Shown: one piece after another, positions 6,616-14,454 of the stretch
Layout: each line of letters starts with the position of its first letter
How positions within the stretch are numbered: the stretch's first letter is position 1
From: Carthagonibacter metallireducens
GTDB taxonomy: Bacteria; Gemmatimonadota; Gemmatimonadetes; Palauibacterales; Palauibacteraceae
Assembly (NCBI GenBank): GCA_023554445.1
Contig: JAMJQQ010000050.1
Coordinates: 1-18,853, forward strand
Direction of reading: 5' to 3'
DNA length: 18,853 nt
Notes under the pieces: generated by a model
Told to the model about the DNA's origin: nothing
The model's database searches: none
Seen by the model: only the letters and a program-made list of their open reading frames with translations
Position numbers and translations under genes: made by a program

Positions 6616-7373
6616 TGCAACCCGAGGCCGCACCCGCACCACCGGAGTCCGTCGTCGCGCTCGAGTTTCCAGACGGGACGGTGCTTGCTCGCTGGCTCTG
6701 CACGCCCCAGCGCGTTCCAGATCTCGCCCTGGGCTGGCTCTATTCCGAAGGTCTGATCGACGACCCGGACGAGGTGATCCGCTTCGAGGGAATCTCGCCC
6801 GTGAGGCAATGCATCCGGGCCCGGGATGAAGAACCGATCCGCAGGGCCCTTTCGTCTCGGATACGGGAAGTCGGTCCCGCACGACCGCTTTCGATTCCTG
6901 CAGTGCACGGGAGGCCGGCCGCACCTCGCTCGAGCGGGGCGGAGGCATCGATGCCCACCCGGGATCCAGCCGTGAAAGCGTTGCTCGCAGAGCCGTCTCA
7001 CCTCAAGGAACTGTTCAACGAGATGTTCGAGCGAACGCATCTCAAGGAAGCCCATGGTGGAGGACTGCACACCGGCGGGCACGTGATCGATGGCACGCTC
7101 TTGGACATCGTCGAGGACGTGAGTCGCAGCGCGGTCGTCGACAAGCTGATCGGTGCGGCCCTCCTGGAGGATTCTCTCGGGCCATCATCGCTCCTGCTGC
7201 TTTCCGGCCGGATATCGGCGACCATCGCCGCGAAGCTGGCTCGCGCCGGGGTCGGAGCAGCGGCAACGATTTCGGTCCCGACCAGCCTGGCAGTCGAGAT
7301 TGCCGACCGATACGGCGTGGCGATCGTCGGAAGGGCTCGTCGGGAAACTCCTCATCGCTACGGGGTTCGCTGA
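6615..7373 (+). CDS. fdhD: FdhD-family protein lacking the CxxC sulfur-transfer motif
   Basis: This 252-residue protein has FdhD family features: an N-terminal beta domain with CTPQRVPDLALGWLYSEGLI (29-48, matching 'TP.d..eLa.GfL.sEGii'), GGLHTGGH before VEDVSRSAVVDKLIG (matching 'TGG.H...rEDVGRHNAvDK.iG'), then LLSGRIS, VPTSLAVEIAD and VGRARRETPHRYG. FdhD carries sulfur from IscS to the bis-MGD cofactor of formate dehydrogenases. Here the usual SCGxCG loop is absent: the only cysteines are C29 and C66, and neither is in a CxxC. The RHN of the 'EDVGRHN' motif is also changed. The expected loop region (about 85-115) is Arg/Pro/Ala-rich. It could be a divergent Moco-binding member that does not transfer sulfur, or there may be a local frameshift. 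Overlaps by TGATG on both sides couple it to the barrel gene and mobA. Confidence 0.78.
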   Translation: MQPEAAPAPPESVVALEFPDGTVLARWLCTPQRVPDLALGWLYSEGLIDDPDEVIRFEGISPVRQCIRARDEEPIRRALSSRIREVGPARPLSIPAVHGRPAAPRSSGAEASMPTRDPAVKALLAEPSHLKELFNEMFERTHLKEAHGGGLHTGGHVIDGTLLDIVEDVSRSAVVDKLIGAALLEDSLGPSSLLLLSGRISATIAAKLARAGVGAAATISVPTSLAVEIADRYGVAIVGRARRETPHRYGVR

Positions 7374-8035
7374 TGGCGGAGCGCGACGAGGTGCTCGGAG
7401 TCATCCTGGCGGGTGGAGCCAACCGGCGTTTCGGCTCTCACAAGGCGCTGGCCCGTGTCGGAGGAGAGACGATTCTCGAGAGGACGATCGGGGCGCTCGC
7501 GTCGGCCGTCGGACGCTGTGTGATCGTCGCCAACGAGCCCGACCCCTACCGTGACGCCGGGCTGGAAACCCGACCGGATCTGATGCCCGGTTTCGGAGTG
7601 CTGGGAGGGATACTGACGGCAGTCCGGTGGGCGGAAAAGGAGGGGCAGGAAGCTGCGCTCGTAGTGGGATGCGACATGCCATTCCTGTCGCCTTCACTTC
7701 TTCTCCGACTTGCGCAGGAGGCGGATGCCGCGAGTGTAGTCGTGCCTGCCAGCGAGGGACCTCGGGGATTCGAACCGCTCTGCGCATCGTACGGTACGGA
7801 AACCGGCGACGCGATCCGCCGATCGCTCGACGCTGGAGAGCGGGCCATCGTCTCGTTCTTCGATGAGGTGCCCGTCCGGATCCTGGACTTCGAGACGGTC
7901 CGTGGATTCGGAGACCCGGCGAGCATGTTCCTCAATGTCAACCGACCGGAAGACCGGGACCGCGCCGAGCGCTTCGCGACCCGGACGCCGGGGAATTCAC
8001 CCGAATCGATGGACGGCCATCATGAAGCGATCTGA
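7373..8035 (+). CDS. mobA: Molybdenum cofactor guanylyltransferase MobA
   Basis: This 220-residue protein has the GT-A-type nucleotidyltransferase fold. The GTP-binding loop LAGGANRRFGSHKAL is at 12-26, followed by RPDLMPGFGVLGGI (67-80), the metal-binding GCDMPF (99-104), EPLCASYG (substrate side) and the C-terminal NVNRPED (188-194). MobA joins GMP to Mo-molybdopterin to make MGD, the precursor of the bis-MGD used by DMSO-reductase-family enzymes, in the cytoplasm. The ATG overlaps the fdhD TGA (TGATG), and the last 14 nt overlap the next gene. Length and motifs match normal MobA. The C-terminal tail after the NVNRPED motif is about 25 residues longer than the core needs and polar. Confidence 0.93.
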   Translation: MAERDEVLGVILAGGANRRFGSHKALARVGGETILERTIGALASAVGRCVIVANEPDPYRDAGLETRPDLMPGFGVLGGILTAVRWAEKEGQEAALVVGCDMPFLSPSLLLRLAQEADAASVVVPASEGPRGFEPLCASYGTETGDAIRRSLDAGERAIVSFFDEVPVRILDFETVRGFGDPASMFLNVNRPEDRDRAERFATRTPGNSPESMDGHHEAI

Positions 8036-9572
8036 ATCGAACCGTGGACGGAACGTTCGGCTGCTGGCGATCGCGGTCGTGCTCCAACTCCTCGCTCCCG
8101 GTTCCGTCCTTTCAGGCCAGGAGCCTGCTGTCATCGGGAACGCTTCGCATTCCGCGCCTGCGTCGGTTTCGAAGGACGACCTGGCGGAACGTCTCCGACG
8201 AATCGTTTCCGATCCGGTGCTGACCCGGGCCCACGTGGGACTTGCCGTTCAGGTTGCCGAGACGGGCGAGGTCCTGTTCGAGAACGAAGCCGAGAAGCGT
8301 TTCGTTCCGGCGAGCAACACGAAGATCGTGACCGCAGCCGTGGCCCTGGATGCGCTCGGGCCGGACTATCGCTGGACCACCCGACTGGTGGCCGACGGAA
8401 CGGTGCGTGACGGTGTCCTCGCCGGAGATCTCTGGATCGTTGGCGGAGGAGACCCTCTCCTTTCCCGTTCGGACCTCGCCGGATGGATCCCGCTGATCCG
8501 GGAGGCCGGAATCCGGCAGATCGAAGGAGATCTGGTGGGTGACGACCGGGTGTTCGAGGATGGGCAGTGGGGCGAGGGGTGGATGTGGGACGACCTGTTC
8601 GGCGGCTGGGCCGCCGGTGTCAGCGGACTGCAACTCCACCCGAATACGGTCCGGGCCTGGCTCATCCCGGGCACAAATCTCGGAGACCCGGCGCGAGTCG
8701 AACTCAGGGGCGCATCCCCGACGCTACCGATCGACAATCGGGTTCGCACCGGGGCGCCCGGATCCGAGGTCCGCCTTCGCTTCCTTCCGCCGCCGGAGGG
8801 TGGCGACGTGAGACTCGAGGGCTGGGTCCCTGTCGGACCCGATTCCGTGCCCCTCTACCTGTCTACGCCGCACCCGACTCTCTACTTGCTGGACTATCTC
8901 CGCGAGCGCTTGCAGAGCGAGGGCATAGCCGTCATCGGAGGCGTGCGACGAGCCGACCCGGAAGAACGCCTTTCCTCGCCGGGCTGGTCCACGGACCTGC
9001 GCTCCGAGCCACTGTCGGAAGTGATCGCGGACATGTTGAAGCCCTCCGATAACCAGGTCGCGGAAACGGTGCTCAGGACCGTCGGGCGGGAAGCAGGCGA
9101 CGGCGGTTCCGCCGAGTCGGGCATCGAGGTCGTAGACGAAACGCTTGCCGTCTGGGGCATCGATCCCGGCGCGGTTTCGCTGGCGGATGGATCGGGGCTC
9201 TCGCGATACAACGAGGTCACGCCCAACGCGATGGTCCGATTGCTGCGCGCCATGTGGCGGCACCCCGAGTTTCCGATCTTCGAGTCGGCCATGCCGGTCG
9301 CGGGCGTGGACGGAACGCTGCGCCGGAGACTGCTGGGCACACCGGGAGAGAGCAACGTGAGAGCCAAGACCGGCTCCCTGTCCTCGGTCCGCGCCCTGTC
9401 GGGTTACCTGCGTGACGGAGCAGGAGAGACCCTGATCTTCTCTCTCATCCTGAACGGTTACGACGCTCCCGGTGATGTGGCGGTGGCTCTCGAGGACTTG
9501 CTGGTCGAGCAACTCGCGCTCTTCCGAAGGCCCGTTGCCCCGGGCTGGCCCGAATACCGAAACGTGCCCTGA
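8022..9572 (+). CDS. dacB: D-alanyl-D-alanine carboxypeptidase/endopeptidase (PBP4 family, peptidase S13)
   Basis: This 516-residue protein has a signal peptide (VRLLAIAVVLQLLAPGSVLSGQ, about 12-33) and all three penicillin-binding motifs: S98-N-T-K101 (catalytic serine and lysine, in FVPASNTKIVTAA), S342-D-N344 and K449-T-G451 (RAKTGSLSSVRALSGYL). The large insert between SxxK and SxN and the DGSGLSRYNEVTP segment are typical of the S13/PBP4 class. It would trim or cleave peptidoglycan cross-links in the periplasm. The same frame stays open further upstream to 7863, but that stretch lies inside mobA and reads as shadow; the ATG at 8022 directly precedes the basic n-region of the signal peptide. 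It sits between mobA and moeA with overlaps on both sides, although it has no metabolic link to Moco synthesis. Confidence 0.9.
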   Translation: MKRSESNRGRNVRLLAIAVVLQLLAPGSVLSGQEPAVIGNASHSAPASVSKDDLAERLRRIVSDPVLTRAHVGLAVQVAETGEVLFENEAEKRFVPASNTKIVTAAVALDALGPDYRWTTRLVADGTVRDGVLAGDLWIVGGGDPLLSRSDLAGWIPLIREAGIRQIEGDLVGDDRVFEDGQWGEGWMWDDLFGGWAAGVSGLQLHPNTVRAWLIPGTNLGDPARVELRGASPTLPIDNRVRTGAPGSEVRLRFLPPPEGGDVRLEGWVPVGPDSVPLYLSTPHPTLYLLDYLRERLQSEGIAVIGGVRRADPEERLSSPGWSTDLRSEPLSEVIADMLKPSDNQVAETVLRTVGREAGDGGSAESGIEVVDETLAVWGIDPGAVSLADGSGLSRYNEVTPNAMVRLLRAMWRHPEFPIFESAMPVAGVDGTLRRRLLGTPGESNVRAKTGSLSSVRALSGYLRDGAGETLIFSLILNGYDAPGDVAVALEDLLVEQLALFRRPVAPGWPEYRNVP

Positions 9573-10840
9573 TGGACCAGCACCGTGATTCCGGACAGCC
9601 GGTTCCGGACTGGCTGTCCGTGGAAGAGGCCCTGGACCGGGTGCTCGCGGCCTGCACACCGCTGCCTGTCAGTCAACTTCCGGTCTCCGACGCGGTGGGC
9701 CGCGCCCTGGCCGCTGGGGTTGCGTCCCGGGTGGATCACCCGCCCTGGGACAATAGTGCGATGGACGGATTCGCGGTTCGCGCAGTGGACGTTCAGGGAG
9801 CCACGGAACAGGCACCGGTGCGGCTCCCGGTGAGTGATGATGTTTCGGCCGGCGCGTTTCCGAGGGGGCCGCTTGCTCCCGGCACGGCGGCCCGGGTGAT
9901 GACGGGTGCCCCCGTTCCGGCCGGAGCGACGGGCGTCATTCGGATCGAGCATACCGATGGGGGGCTGGAGGATAGCGTCGAGATTCGGGCCGACTCAGAC
10001 GCGCTCCGCAACATCAGGGAAGCCGGCGAGGACCTGAAGCGCGGTGAGACGATACTCCCGGCGGGCACCGAGATCACGCCTGCCGTGGTCGGATCTCTCG
10101 TGGCGATGGGTTGGCCGGAGGTCGAAGTGCGGGAAGCGCCTCGCGTTGCAGTCCTTTCGAATGGCGACGAGCTGGCCGATTTCGATGACATCGACGAGGT
10201 GCTGGCCGGCCGGCGGATCATGAACTCGAATGAGTACGGTCTCGCGGCGCTCATCCGCGCGGCAGGCGGAGTTCCGGTGAGGCTGGGAATCGCAGCGGAC
10301 AGCGCAGAATCGGTTCGACGGAAGATCGAAGCGGCCCCGCCGTTCGATGCGCTCATCACGTCCGCCGGAGTCAGTGTCGGCGACCACGATCACGTAAAGG
10401 CCGCCCTCGACGCCCTCGGCCTCGAACACGGCTTCTGGCGCGTTCGCATGCGGCCGGGGAGCCCGATCACCTTCGGCGTGCTCGCTGAACGTCCGGTATT
10501 CGGCCTGCCGGGCAATCCGGTCAGCGTCATGGTCACATTTTACCAGTTTGTCCGGCCGGCCTTGCGCGCACTCGCGGGGCACGATCGTCTCCGACCGCTC
10601 ACGATCCGGGGCCGGGCTGCCGAAGAGATTACGTCACCCGGCGGACTGACTTACTTCTTCCGGGTGCGCCTCGAGCGCGGCGAACAGGGACTCGAAGCCC
10701 GGCTCACCGGCCCCCAGGGATCGGGCATTCTCCGGTCGATGGTCGCTGCCGACGCCCTCGCGATCATTCCCGAGGATCGAACCACGATCGCGGCCGGAGA
10801 GGAGCTTCGGTTGCTGCCTTTGAGGGAGTGGCTGGAGTGA
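9572..10840 (+). CDS. moeA: Molybdopterin molybdotransferase MoeA
   Basis: This 422-residue protein has the MoeA layout. The N-terminal linker VEEALDRVLAACTPLPV precedes DNSAMDGFAV (60-69), the hallmark substrate-site segment, then the GEDLKRGETILPAGTEI beta domain. The MPT-binding domain carries SAGVSVGDHD (264-273) and GLPGNPV (311-317), and a C-terminal beta barrel follows. MoeA inserts molybdate into adenylylated molybdopterin. The family's usual 'GG' in tSGGvSvGd is SAG here, a small change. The ATG overlaps the dacB stop (TGATG), and the stop overlaps the GTG of the propeller gene. MogA/MoaB and MoaA-E are not in the window. Confidence 0.94.
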   Translation: MDQHRDSGQPVPDWLSVEEALDRVLAACTPLPVSQLPVSDAVGRALAAGVASRVDHPPWDNSAMDGFAVRAVDVQGATEQAPVRLPVSDDVSAGAFPRGPLAPGTAARVMTGAPVPAGATGVIRIEHTDGGLEDSVEIRADSDALRNIREAGEDLKRGETILPAGTEITPAVVGSLVAMGWPEVEVREAPRVAVLSNGDELADFDDIDEVLAGRRIMNSNEYGLAALIRAAGGVPVRLGIAADSAESVRRKIEAAPPFDALITSAGVSVGDHDHVKAALDALGLEHGFWRVRMRPGSPITFGVLAERPVFGLPGNPVSVMVTFYQFVRPALRALAGHDRLRPLTIRGRAAEEITSPGGLTYFFRVRLERGEQGLEARLTGPQGSGILRSMVAADALAIIPEDRTTIAAGEELRLLPLREWLE

Positions 10841-11919
10841 GCGGGGTGCGACTGTTCGTCGGAACCCGCAAGGGGCTGTTCGTGGCCGGATCGGACGCCG
10901 GGCGGCTGCGGTGGACGCTCGAAGGTCCCTTCATCGAGGGCTACGAGATCTATCATGCCGTTCTCGACCCGCGCGATCCTCAGACCGGTTGGGCCGCGGT
11001 CAGGCACGACGTGTGGGGAACGCACATCCATCGGACCTTCGACGGCGGTCGAAGCTGGCATCCGGTCGCGGCGCGCCCCCGATATCCGCCCGAGCTGGAG
11101 CGAGAGGTAAAGGCGATCTGGCATGTCGCGCCGGGACCCCCGAATCGACCGCGCCGCGTGTGGGCCGGGGTTCAGCCTGCGGGACTGTTCCGCTCTGATG
11201 ATTCGGGCGAGAGCTGGGTATGGATCGAGTCGCTCGAACGCCACGATTCGAGTGCCACCTGGCAGCCGGCAAAGGGCGGCCTCGCCCTGCACTCCATACA
11301 ATCCGATCCTGTGAGCTCGCGCCGTCTCTACGTGGCACTGTCGGCCGGCGGCTGCTATCGGTCCGACGACGAGGGCGACACCTGGAAGACGATCAATCGG
11401 GGTGTGCGAGCTGATTTTCTGCCTGATCCACTCCCTGATTCGGGGCAGTGCGTACACTGCCTTCGGGCGCATCCTGCGGTCTCCGGACGTCTGTTCCAGC
11501 AGAATCACTGCGGTACCTATCGGAGCGACGACGCCGGAGAGAATTGGACCGAGATCACTGCCGGCCTTCCCAGCGATTTCGGCTACGTCGTCGGACTGGA
11601 TCAGTCCGATCCGGACCGGGCGTGGGTCATTCCGGAAGAGTCCAGCCACCTGCGCGTGACCTGCGAAGCACGGCTCCGCGTCTACGAGACCGGCGACGCC
11701 GGCCGCTCGTGGAAGGCTCGGACCGAAGGACTGCCGCAGTCCCACGCGTACGTGACCGTGCTTCGCGAGGCGCTGGCGACAGACGGACAGGACCCGTGCG
11801 GAGTCTATTTCGGGACCGCGACCGGGCATCTTTATGCGAGCCCGGACGGCTCACGCTGGACCCAGGTGGCGTCCCACCTTCCGAAAATCCTCTCGGTTAC
11901 GGCCGCGCCGTCCGGCTGA
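10837..11919 (+). CDS. Asp-box (BNR) beta-propeller, sialidase-like protein of unknown function
   Basis: This 360-residue protein has no signal peptide. Five Asp-box motifs (S/T-x-D-x-G-x-x-W) are readable: TFDGGRSW, SDDSGESW, SDDEGDTW, SDDAGENW and TGDAGRSW, plus a degenerate sixth, SPDGSRW. Their regular spacing fits a five- to six-bladed propeller, as in sialidase-fold, sortilin/VPS10 or YCF48-type proteins. I do not see the arginine triad and nucleophile layout of true sialidases, so an enzymatic name would be unsafe. The start was chosen at the GTG 10837 because it makes a GTGA overlap with moeA; another GTG lies 9 nt upstream. Being the last gene of the Moco operon and apparently cytoplasmic, it could be an assembly factor for a molybdoenzyme, but that is only inferred from position. 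Confidence 0.72.
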   Translation: MSGVRLFVGTRKGLFVAGSDAGRLRWTLEGPFIEGYEIYHAVLDPRDPQTGWAAVRHDVWGTHIHRTFDGGRSWHPVAARPRYPPELEREVKAIWHVAPGPPNRPRRVWAGVQPAGLFRSDDSGESWVWIESLERHDSSATWQPAKGGLALHSIQSDPVSSRRLYVALSAGGCYRSDDEGDTWKTINRGVRADFLPDPLPDSGQCVHCLRAHPAVSGRLFQQNHCGTYRSDDAGENWTEITAGLPSDFGYVVGLDQSDPDRAWVIPEESSHLRVTCEARLRVYETGDAGRSWKARTEGLPQSHAYVTVLREALATDGQDPCGVYFGTATGHLYASPDGSRWTQVASHLPKILSVTAAPSG

Positions 11920-11949
11920 ATCAGGCGGCCGTCCCTGCCGAAGACCGGG

Positions 11950-13080
11950 TCAGGCCGATGCAGGCGCCCACTCTAGGACGGCTGCCCCGCTGGCGTAGCC
12001 GCCTCCGACTGCGGTCAGCACGATCCGGGCGGGAGCCTCCAGTTCACCGTGCTGACCCCGCAAGAGCTCATCGAGGACGATCGGGACGGTGGAGGCGGAG
12101 AGGTTCCCCAGCTCGCGAATGCGGTGCAATACCCTGCCCTTGCTCAGCTGCAGCGATTTCTCGAGGCCGCGGGTGATTCGCTCGTTCGCCTGGTGCGGCA
12201 CGACGAAATCGATGTCATCCCAGTCGAGGGACGCCCTGTCGAGGGCCCGATCGGCGACGTCCTGCATGGTACGGATCGCGTGCCGGAGGACGTTGGCGCC
12301 CCCGGCCATGCTCAGCCGGTGCTCCGGACCCATTGGATCTCCCCAACCGAGTCCCGTGATGTTCAGGTGGTCCGGCGAGTACTCGCCCGCCAGCACCGGT
12401 GCCGCCAGGAGCCGACCGGATGACGGTCGTGCGGTCAGAATCGCGGCGCCCGCTCCATCGCCGAACAGGACCGACACCTTGGGGTCGTGCCAGTTGGTGA
12501 TCCGGGTCAACGCATCACCCACCGTCACGAGAACGGTGTCGGCCGCTCCTGAGGCGATGAACGCGTGCGCGCTGGCCAGGGCATGCAGGAACCCCGAGCA
12601 GGCGGAATTCATCACGTAGCCCGGCAGGTCAGGTCGATCCAGCCCCGCGGCAATCGTACAGGCCGCGTTCGGAACATCCTCCCGCGCGGTCAGGGAAGCG
12701 GCGAGGAGTAAGTCGATGGCCCCTCGATCGATGCCGGAGTGCTCGATTGCCGCGTTGCCCGCGAGCACGTGCATCGCCTCGGTACTGGCATCGGGAGTAT
12801 CGGGAAGCACACGTCGCTCGGCGATGCCCGTAAGCTGCATCGCCCACCGGTCGAATACCTCGACCTCGTCCAGCGCTGCGATCTCTTCGGGCTCCATGCC
12901 CCTGAGGGCTCCACGAGCCTTGTCGACGTCGAACGCCGCCCGAACGGACGGCATCTCGAACATTCTCGCGTTCGTCAGGATCTCGGCGGGCAGATAGTGC
13001 CCGGTACCGGCCAGATATACTGGCCTCAGACTCTCGCTCAACGACTCCCCCGATTCGTGCGAATGGTTGAGATGGGCCAC
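11950..13080 (-). CDS. 3-oxoacyl-ACP synthase III-like condensing enzyme (thiolase fold)
   Basis: This 376-residue protein is KAS III/FabH-like with the Cys-His-Asn triad: C161 in NSACSGFLHAL, H296 in VPHQANERI and N326 in GNLSASTVPI. GGGYASGAAVLEW closes the fold. Such enzymes condense an acyl-CoA starter with malonyl-ACP or make related Claisen products. It is longer than typical FabH (about 320 residues), mainly through an insert at about 42-78 (SVRAAFDVDKARGALRGMEP...) between the 'LTN' element and TGIAERRV. There is also a His/Ser-rich 18-residue N-terminal tail from the GTG at 13080. The insert suggests a specialised relative (lipid or polyketide starter, or beta-ketoacyl synthase of CerJ or OleA type), not the housekeeping enzyme. 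No acp or fab neighbours are present; it is convergent with the propeller gene, with a 30-nt gap. Confidence 0.85.
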   Translation of the reverse strand: MAHLNHSHESGESLSESLRPVYLAGTGHYLPAEILTNARMFEMPSVRAAFDVDKARGALRGMEPEEIAALDEVEVFDRWAMQLTGIAERRVLPDTPDASTEAMHVLAGNAAIEHSGIDRGAIDLLLAASLTAREDVPNAACTIAAGLDRPDLPGYVMNSACSGFLHALASAHAFIASGAADTVLVTVGDALTRITNWHDPKVSVLFGDGAGAAILTARPSSGRLLAAPVLAGEYSPDHLNITGLGWGDPMGPEHRLSMAGGANVLRHAIRTMQDVADRALDRASLDWDDIDFVVPHQANERITRGLEKSLQLSKGRVLHRIRELGNLSASTVPIVLDELLRGQHGELEAPARIVLTAVGGGYASGAAVLEWAPASA

Positions 13081-13165
13081 GGTGAACGCCCCGGACCACG
13101 CCTGCGCGCGGCGAGAAGATACCCGCGATTCGGCCCTGTCTCAAACGAGTCGGGCGGGACGCGCT

Positions 13166-14335
13166 TCAATCGGTGGCTGCAGGCCCGTCGGGGATCACCC
13201 TCGCTGCGATGATCCGTCCCACTTCATCTACCCGTCGAAGGCCGGAAAAGGAGATCGCTTCGGCACCGGCCGCGAACATCGGCACCAGGTCGGCCGTGTG
13301 GCCGCCCGAGGTATAGCCGAGCCTCCACCCATCTCCATCCGGGAGCACCGACGTACCTCCCGTCTCGTGGTCGGCCACGAGAATCACCAGCGCGTCCGGG
13401 TGTCGGTCCGCGTAGTCCAGAGCGACCTTCACCGCTGCGTCGCAGTCGAGCACCTCGGCCGCGACACGAGCGAACGGCTGGTTGTCGTGGGCCAGCCAAT
13501 CGATCTGTGAAGCCTCGACGACGAGCAGGAATCCGTCTGGATCCCGATCGAGAACGGCCAGGGCAGCCGTCGTCATCTCCGCCAGCGTCGGACTGCGTCT
13601 CGCGTCCGCGGCCGGCATCGCACTTTCGGCGAACAGACCCGCGAGCCCTGTAACGTTCGAGGACGCCACGGACTCGAGCTCCGCGGCGCTGGTCACCCGC
13701 CTGCGGTCATGCCCGAGGGGGGCCAGGTGATTCTCGCCGTCCTCGCGCAGATCGGGATCGAAGTAGGCCCTCCCGCCTCCCAGCAGCACGTTGACGGGCG
13801 AAGCGGCCATCTGCGCGGCGATCTCTTCGTACTCACCCCGGTCGGTCACGTGAGCCGCGAACGAGGCCGGCGTCGCGTGCACGATGCTCGAAGTCGCCAC
13901 CAGACCGGTGGCCATCCCCCGACGGGCCGCTCGCTCCATCACCGTTTCCAGGGCCACCGAATCGGGCCCCATGCCGATGGACCGGTTGAAGGTCAGGACT
14001 CCCGTTGCGTATGCCGTCGCAGATGCGGCGCTGTCGGTCACCCTGTCCTCGACATTGCGGGTGTCGACGAGGCCGACGACCGGAAATCGCCAGAGCGCCA
14101 TGGCCGGATCGGCGAGCATGCCGGCTGTCCAGTGAGCAATGCCGGTCCCGTCGGCGATGAACAGGATGACGCGGGGAGGATCCTGAACCTCGCCCGACGG
14201 TGGACCACCGACGGGACTCGTCCCTGCCGTCAGGATCAGGAGCAGGAGGGGTACGAACCCGGAACGCAGTCTCCGGCTGTCCGGCCGGAAGAGAACTCGT
14301 CGGTCGGCGCTCGGTCGGCCGGCAACAGATATCAT
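13166..14335 (-). CDS. Secreted alkaline phosphatase (PhoA superfamily)
   Basis: This 389-residue protein has a signal peptide (RSGFVPLLLLILTAGTSP, about 24-41), and export to the periplasm is expected. Metal and catalytic residues of the family are readable: D62 (FIADGTG), the nucleophile S102 in TDSAASATAYATG, H153 and T155 in SIVHATPASFAAH, E274 with D279 and H283 in VEASQIDWLAHDN, D322-H323 in ADHETGG, and H346 in TSGGHT. Compared with E. coli PhoA, Asp153 and Lys328 correspond to His and Trp (W280), a pairing known from other bacterial phosphatases such as the Thermotoga type and linked to changed metal preference. It would release phosphate from organic monoesters. It stands alone on the minus strand, with 85 nt to the next gene and a stem-loop upstream. 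The start is the ATG at 14333-14335. Confidence 0.92.
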   Translation of the reverse strand: MISVAGRPSADRRVLFRPDSRRLRSGFVPLLLLILTAGTSPVGGPPSGEVQDPPRVILFIADGTGIAHWTAGMLADPAMALWRFPVVGLVDTRNVEDRVTDSAASATAYATGVLTFNRSIGMGPDSVALETVMERAARRGMATGLVATSSIVHATPASFAAHVTDRGEYEEIAAQMAASPVNVLLGGGRAYFDPDLREDGENHLAPLGHDRRRVTSAAELESVASSNVTGLAGLFAESAMPAADARRSPTLAEMTTAALAVLDRDPDGFLLVVEASQIDWLAHDNQPFARVAAEVLDCDAAVKVALDYADRHPDALVILVADHETGGTSVLPDGDGWRLGYTSGGHTADLVPMFAAGAEAISFSGLRRVDEVGRIIAARVIPDGPAATD

Positions 14336-14398
14336 TGTCAGCTTCGCTCCAGGAGAGCGTCCAGGGAACGTGTTTCAAACCGCGGTTGGTAGATATGC

Positions 14399-14434
14399 GA
14401 AGGGCGCTTCGCGCGCCAGCACGAAGCGCCCTTC
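14399..14434 (-). terminator. 13-bp perfect stem-loop after the helical-repeat protein gene
   Basis: GAAGGGCGCTTCG (14399-14411) and CGAAGCGCCCTTC (14422-14434) pair perfectly across a 10-nt loop. The element lies 20 nt past the stop of the gene ending at 14455 and about 65 nt before the alkaline phosphatase start. No U-run follows on the minus strand (GCATATCTACC). Its strength and place support a transcription end, of the U-tract-free kind. Confidence 0.6.
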
Positions 14435-14454
14435 CGACTCGTGGCCAACGGAAT

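Noticed and set aside
7863..8021. Upstream extension of the PBP4 gene
   Set aside because: The stretch lies inside mobA and reads as Arg/Ser-rich shadow. The signal peptide begins right after the ATG at 8022.
10837..11919. Calling the Asp-box protein an exo-alpha-sialidase
   Set aside because: Asp-boxes define only the propeller scaffold. The catalytic arginine triad and Tyr/Glu pair could not be identified, and no signal peptide is present.
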